This document shows, piece by piece, positions 62,593 through 64,000 of a stretch of 64,000 bases of DNA (position 1 is the first letter of the stretch; each line of letters begins with the position of its first letter). The position numbers and the translations under genes are program-made. Under the pieces are notes generated by a model. That model worked only from the letters and a program-made list of their open reading frames with translations. It did no database searches and had not been told where the DNA came from. Location of the stretch: positions 155,555,432 through 155,619,431 of the forward strand of contig CM023451.1 of the NCBI GenBank assembly GCA_013339765.2, in the 5' to 3' direction. Source of the stretch: Haemaphysalis longicornis. Taxonomy: Eukaryota > Arthropoda > Arachnida > Ixodida > Ixodidae.

Positions 62593-64000
62593 GTAAGACG
62601 TTCTTACTCTCTTTAAGACTACCTTGACCCAGAGAAACTTTTTTTTTTTTTGTTACGAATGGAAGCCTCTCTTATAGATCTTTAACCACTCCTGGGGCAG
62701 TATTCTCGTGTTTGTCCAGTTTTGAAAATGTCTGTTTTGTGTCCGTTTTATTGTGATGTACTTCCAGTTGTAGGCGGCCTTTGGGCTGACTTTTGCGCAA
62801 CTGTTTTTGTAAACTCATTTTAAGGGCACATACTATACTTCCCATGTATTTTTGGCCATATTGAGGTACATTTTTCTCGGCATCTAAGAAAGGTATCTAC
62901 ATAACTTATATATCATTTTCTTTCCAATTTTGTGCTCTTTTAACTGTACTAGAATTATGAACGTTCTTAAAAATTCAGTTTTTTATAATTTTTTGTCCGT
63001 TAGTACCTAAATTTTGGCATTATTTTAGCATTAAAAGTTGTGTACCAAAAAAACTGTTACGTGCAAATTTTCAATTCTAGTACAGCAGGTGTGACAAGTT
63101 ATGTAGATGACAGGGGAAAAAAATCAGCTCGTTGTCTTGGAAGATGTAGGAAATAATGGTACCTATGTAAGAAAAAACGTTGTTTTGAGATAATTGAGTT
63201 TAGAGTAAAAAAAAGGTGAAAAACAATACTTTTTTTTTGCCATGAACACCACTGCAGCCATTTATTTAAAAAGCACCAGCTTCATAATCACTGTCAAAGT
63301 CATTTTTTTTGCTTTTCACCCGGTCATCTGTCCTTCCTTGACTATTTTGTGCACCATTCGTACAGATCTGTTCACAAAGAATTTTGCTTGTGGTCAACCT
63401 CTTTGAGCCACTTGATGGTAGTGTTGCGCCCTGGTTTTGTTCTGAATGATTTCAAAATACTGGCTCATGCATTGCTTCATCATTTAATGAAAGAACAGCA
63501 TCCAATGTTGCAATCATTAGAGTGTGAAGCCCAAAAAAGATGTTTTTTGTGCGCAGCTTCGAAGGGCAAATGTGGAAAAAACGTGCAACAGGGTCTTTGG
63601 ATTGCCCTCACTTAAAAATCAGCTATGCAATGGTTGCTAAGCAATTTCCTAATACAGCTGGTTCCAGAAAACCATTTTGATCTAAAACGGGAAGTTTTTT
63701 GATGAAAAAAATGACAATAAACCCTGAGAACATTCTTAGAGGATGGGGGCACTTACTACTTGCTCACGGGAAAACTGGACTAAACCTTTAGTCCTTTAGT
63801 CCTTTCCGCCAGTGAACCAATAACAAGGCGACAAAAAGTTGTGTCCTCAAATTCATCTCCTTCGAGAAGCCACGGCTCATAGCTCCGCCATGCTTGCATG
63901 GTGTCACATCCGGGTGTTTGCTTTTACCAGTGAGGGCTTGCTCAAAACGGACACTTTGGAAACGGACACAAAATGAACAAAACATGAGAATACCACTCCT
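62593..64000. other. Intron after cramped-like exon 6, with a possible transposon remnant
   Basis: No further exon is recognised. An 88-codon plus-strand frame at 63349-63615 ends in a Cys-containing segment (AQKRCFLCAASKGKCGKN) that faintly recalls the C-terminal cysteine cluster of piggyBac transposases; this is weak. An inverted repeat CTGTACTAGAATT / AATTCTAGTACAG lies at 62944 and 63073. Confidence 0.35.

Noticed and set aside
1..64000. CRISPR arrays, operons or a bacterial defence system
   Set aside because: No regularly spaced short repeats with unique spacers and no prokaryotic gene structure; tandem repeats here are minisatellites or transposon units.

Overview
This window is nuclear DNA from an arthropod and most likely from a hard tick (Ixodidae). 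Three things point there: small coding exons with GT-AG introns spread over tens of kilobases, introns packed with nested DNA transposons and non-LTR elements, and a tRNA-derived SINE that I recognise as the tick Ruka type. The species cannot be named from sequence alone. There is no bacterial-style gene packing, CRISPR array or rRNA.

Two host genes lie head to head. On the minus strand, 52393 down to 13860, is a complete nucleoporin Nup54 gene in ten coding exons. It would encode 654 residues, except that exon 7 carries two extra bases in an AG run (about 21485-21490) that break the frame. On the plus strand, from 54541 past the right edge, is the 5' part of a cramped-like (CRAMP1) gene. Six coding exons are visible, covering the N-terminal tail, the SANT-like domain and the conserved basic block after it; the rest lies beyond 64000. 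The 2.1 kb between the two start codons probably holds both promoters.

Nearly everything else is repeats. Positions 1-13600 lie downstream of Nup54 and hold remnants of several retroelement types (an RNase H-tailed or related non-LTR element, a Ty3/gypsy 3' end with LTR, an RTE-like element, a Penelope-like GIY-YIG fragment) and DNA transposon remnants. The Nup54 introns hold pogo/Tigger-like elements with TA target duplications, a large set of elements flanked by TTAA with AGGG-type termini, a piggyBac relative, a possible Harbinger relative, hAT fragments, foldback elements and SINEs. Several are inserted inside one another. The clearest case is 37120-39661, where a Tigger-like element contains a piggyBac-like element that contains another Tigger-like element. 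A 2.5 kb TTAA-type element occurs twice in opposite orientation, at 22401-24959 and 34039-36501, each time inside a different host transposon.

The two host genes have separate jobs: Nup54 is part of the nuclear pore central channel, and cramped is a chromatin/transcription regulator. Their shared upstream region is the only visible functional link. I found no undescribed enzymatic or defence system. The most unusual content is the family structure and nesting of the transposons, the frameshift in Nup54, its long FGQP repeat array, and a possible in-frame cassette exon in Nup54 intron 7.
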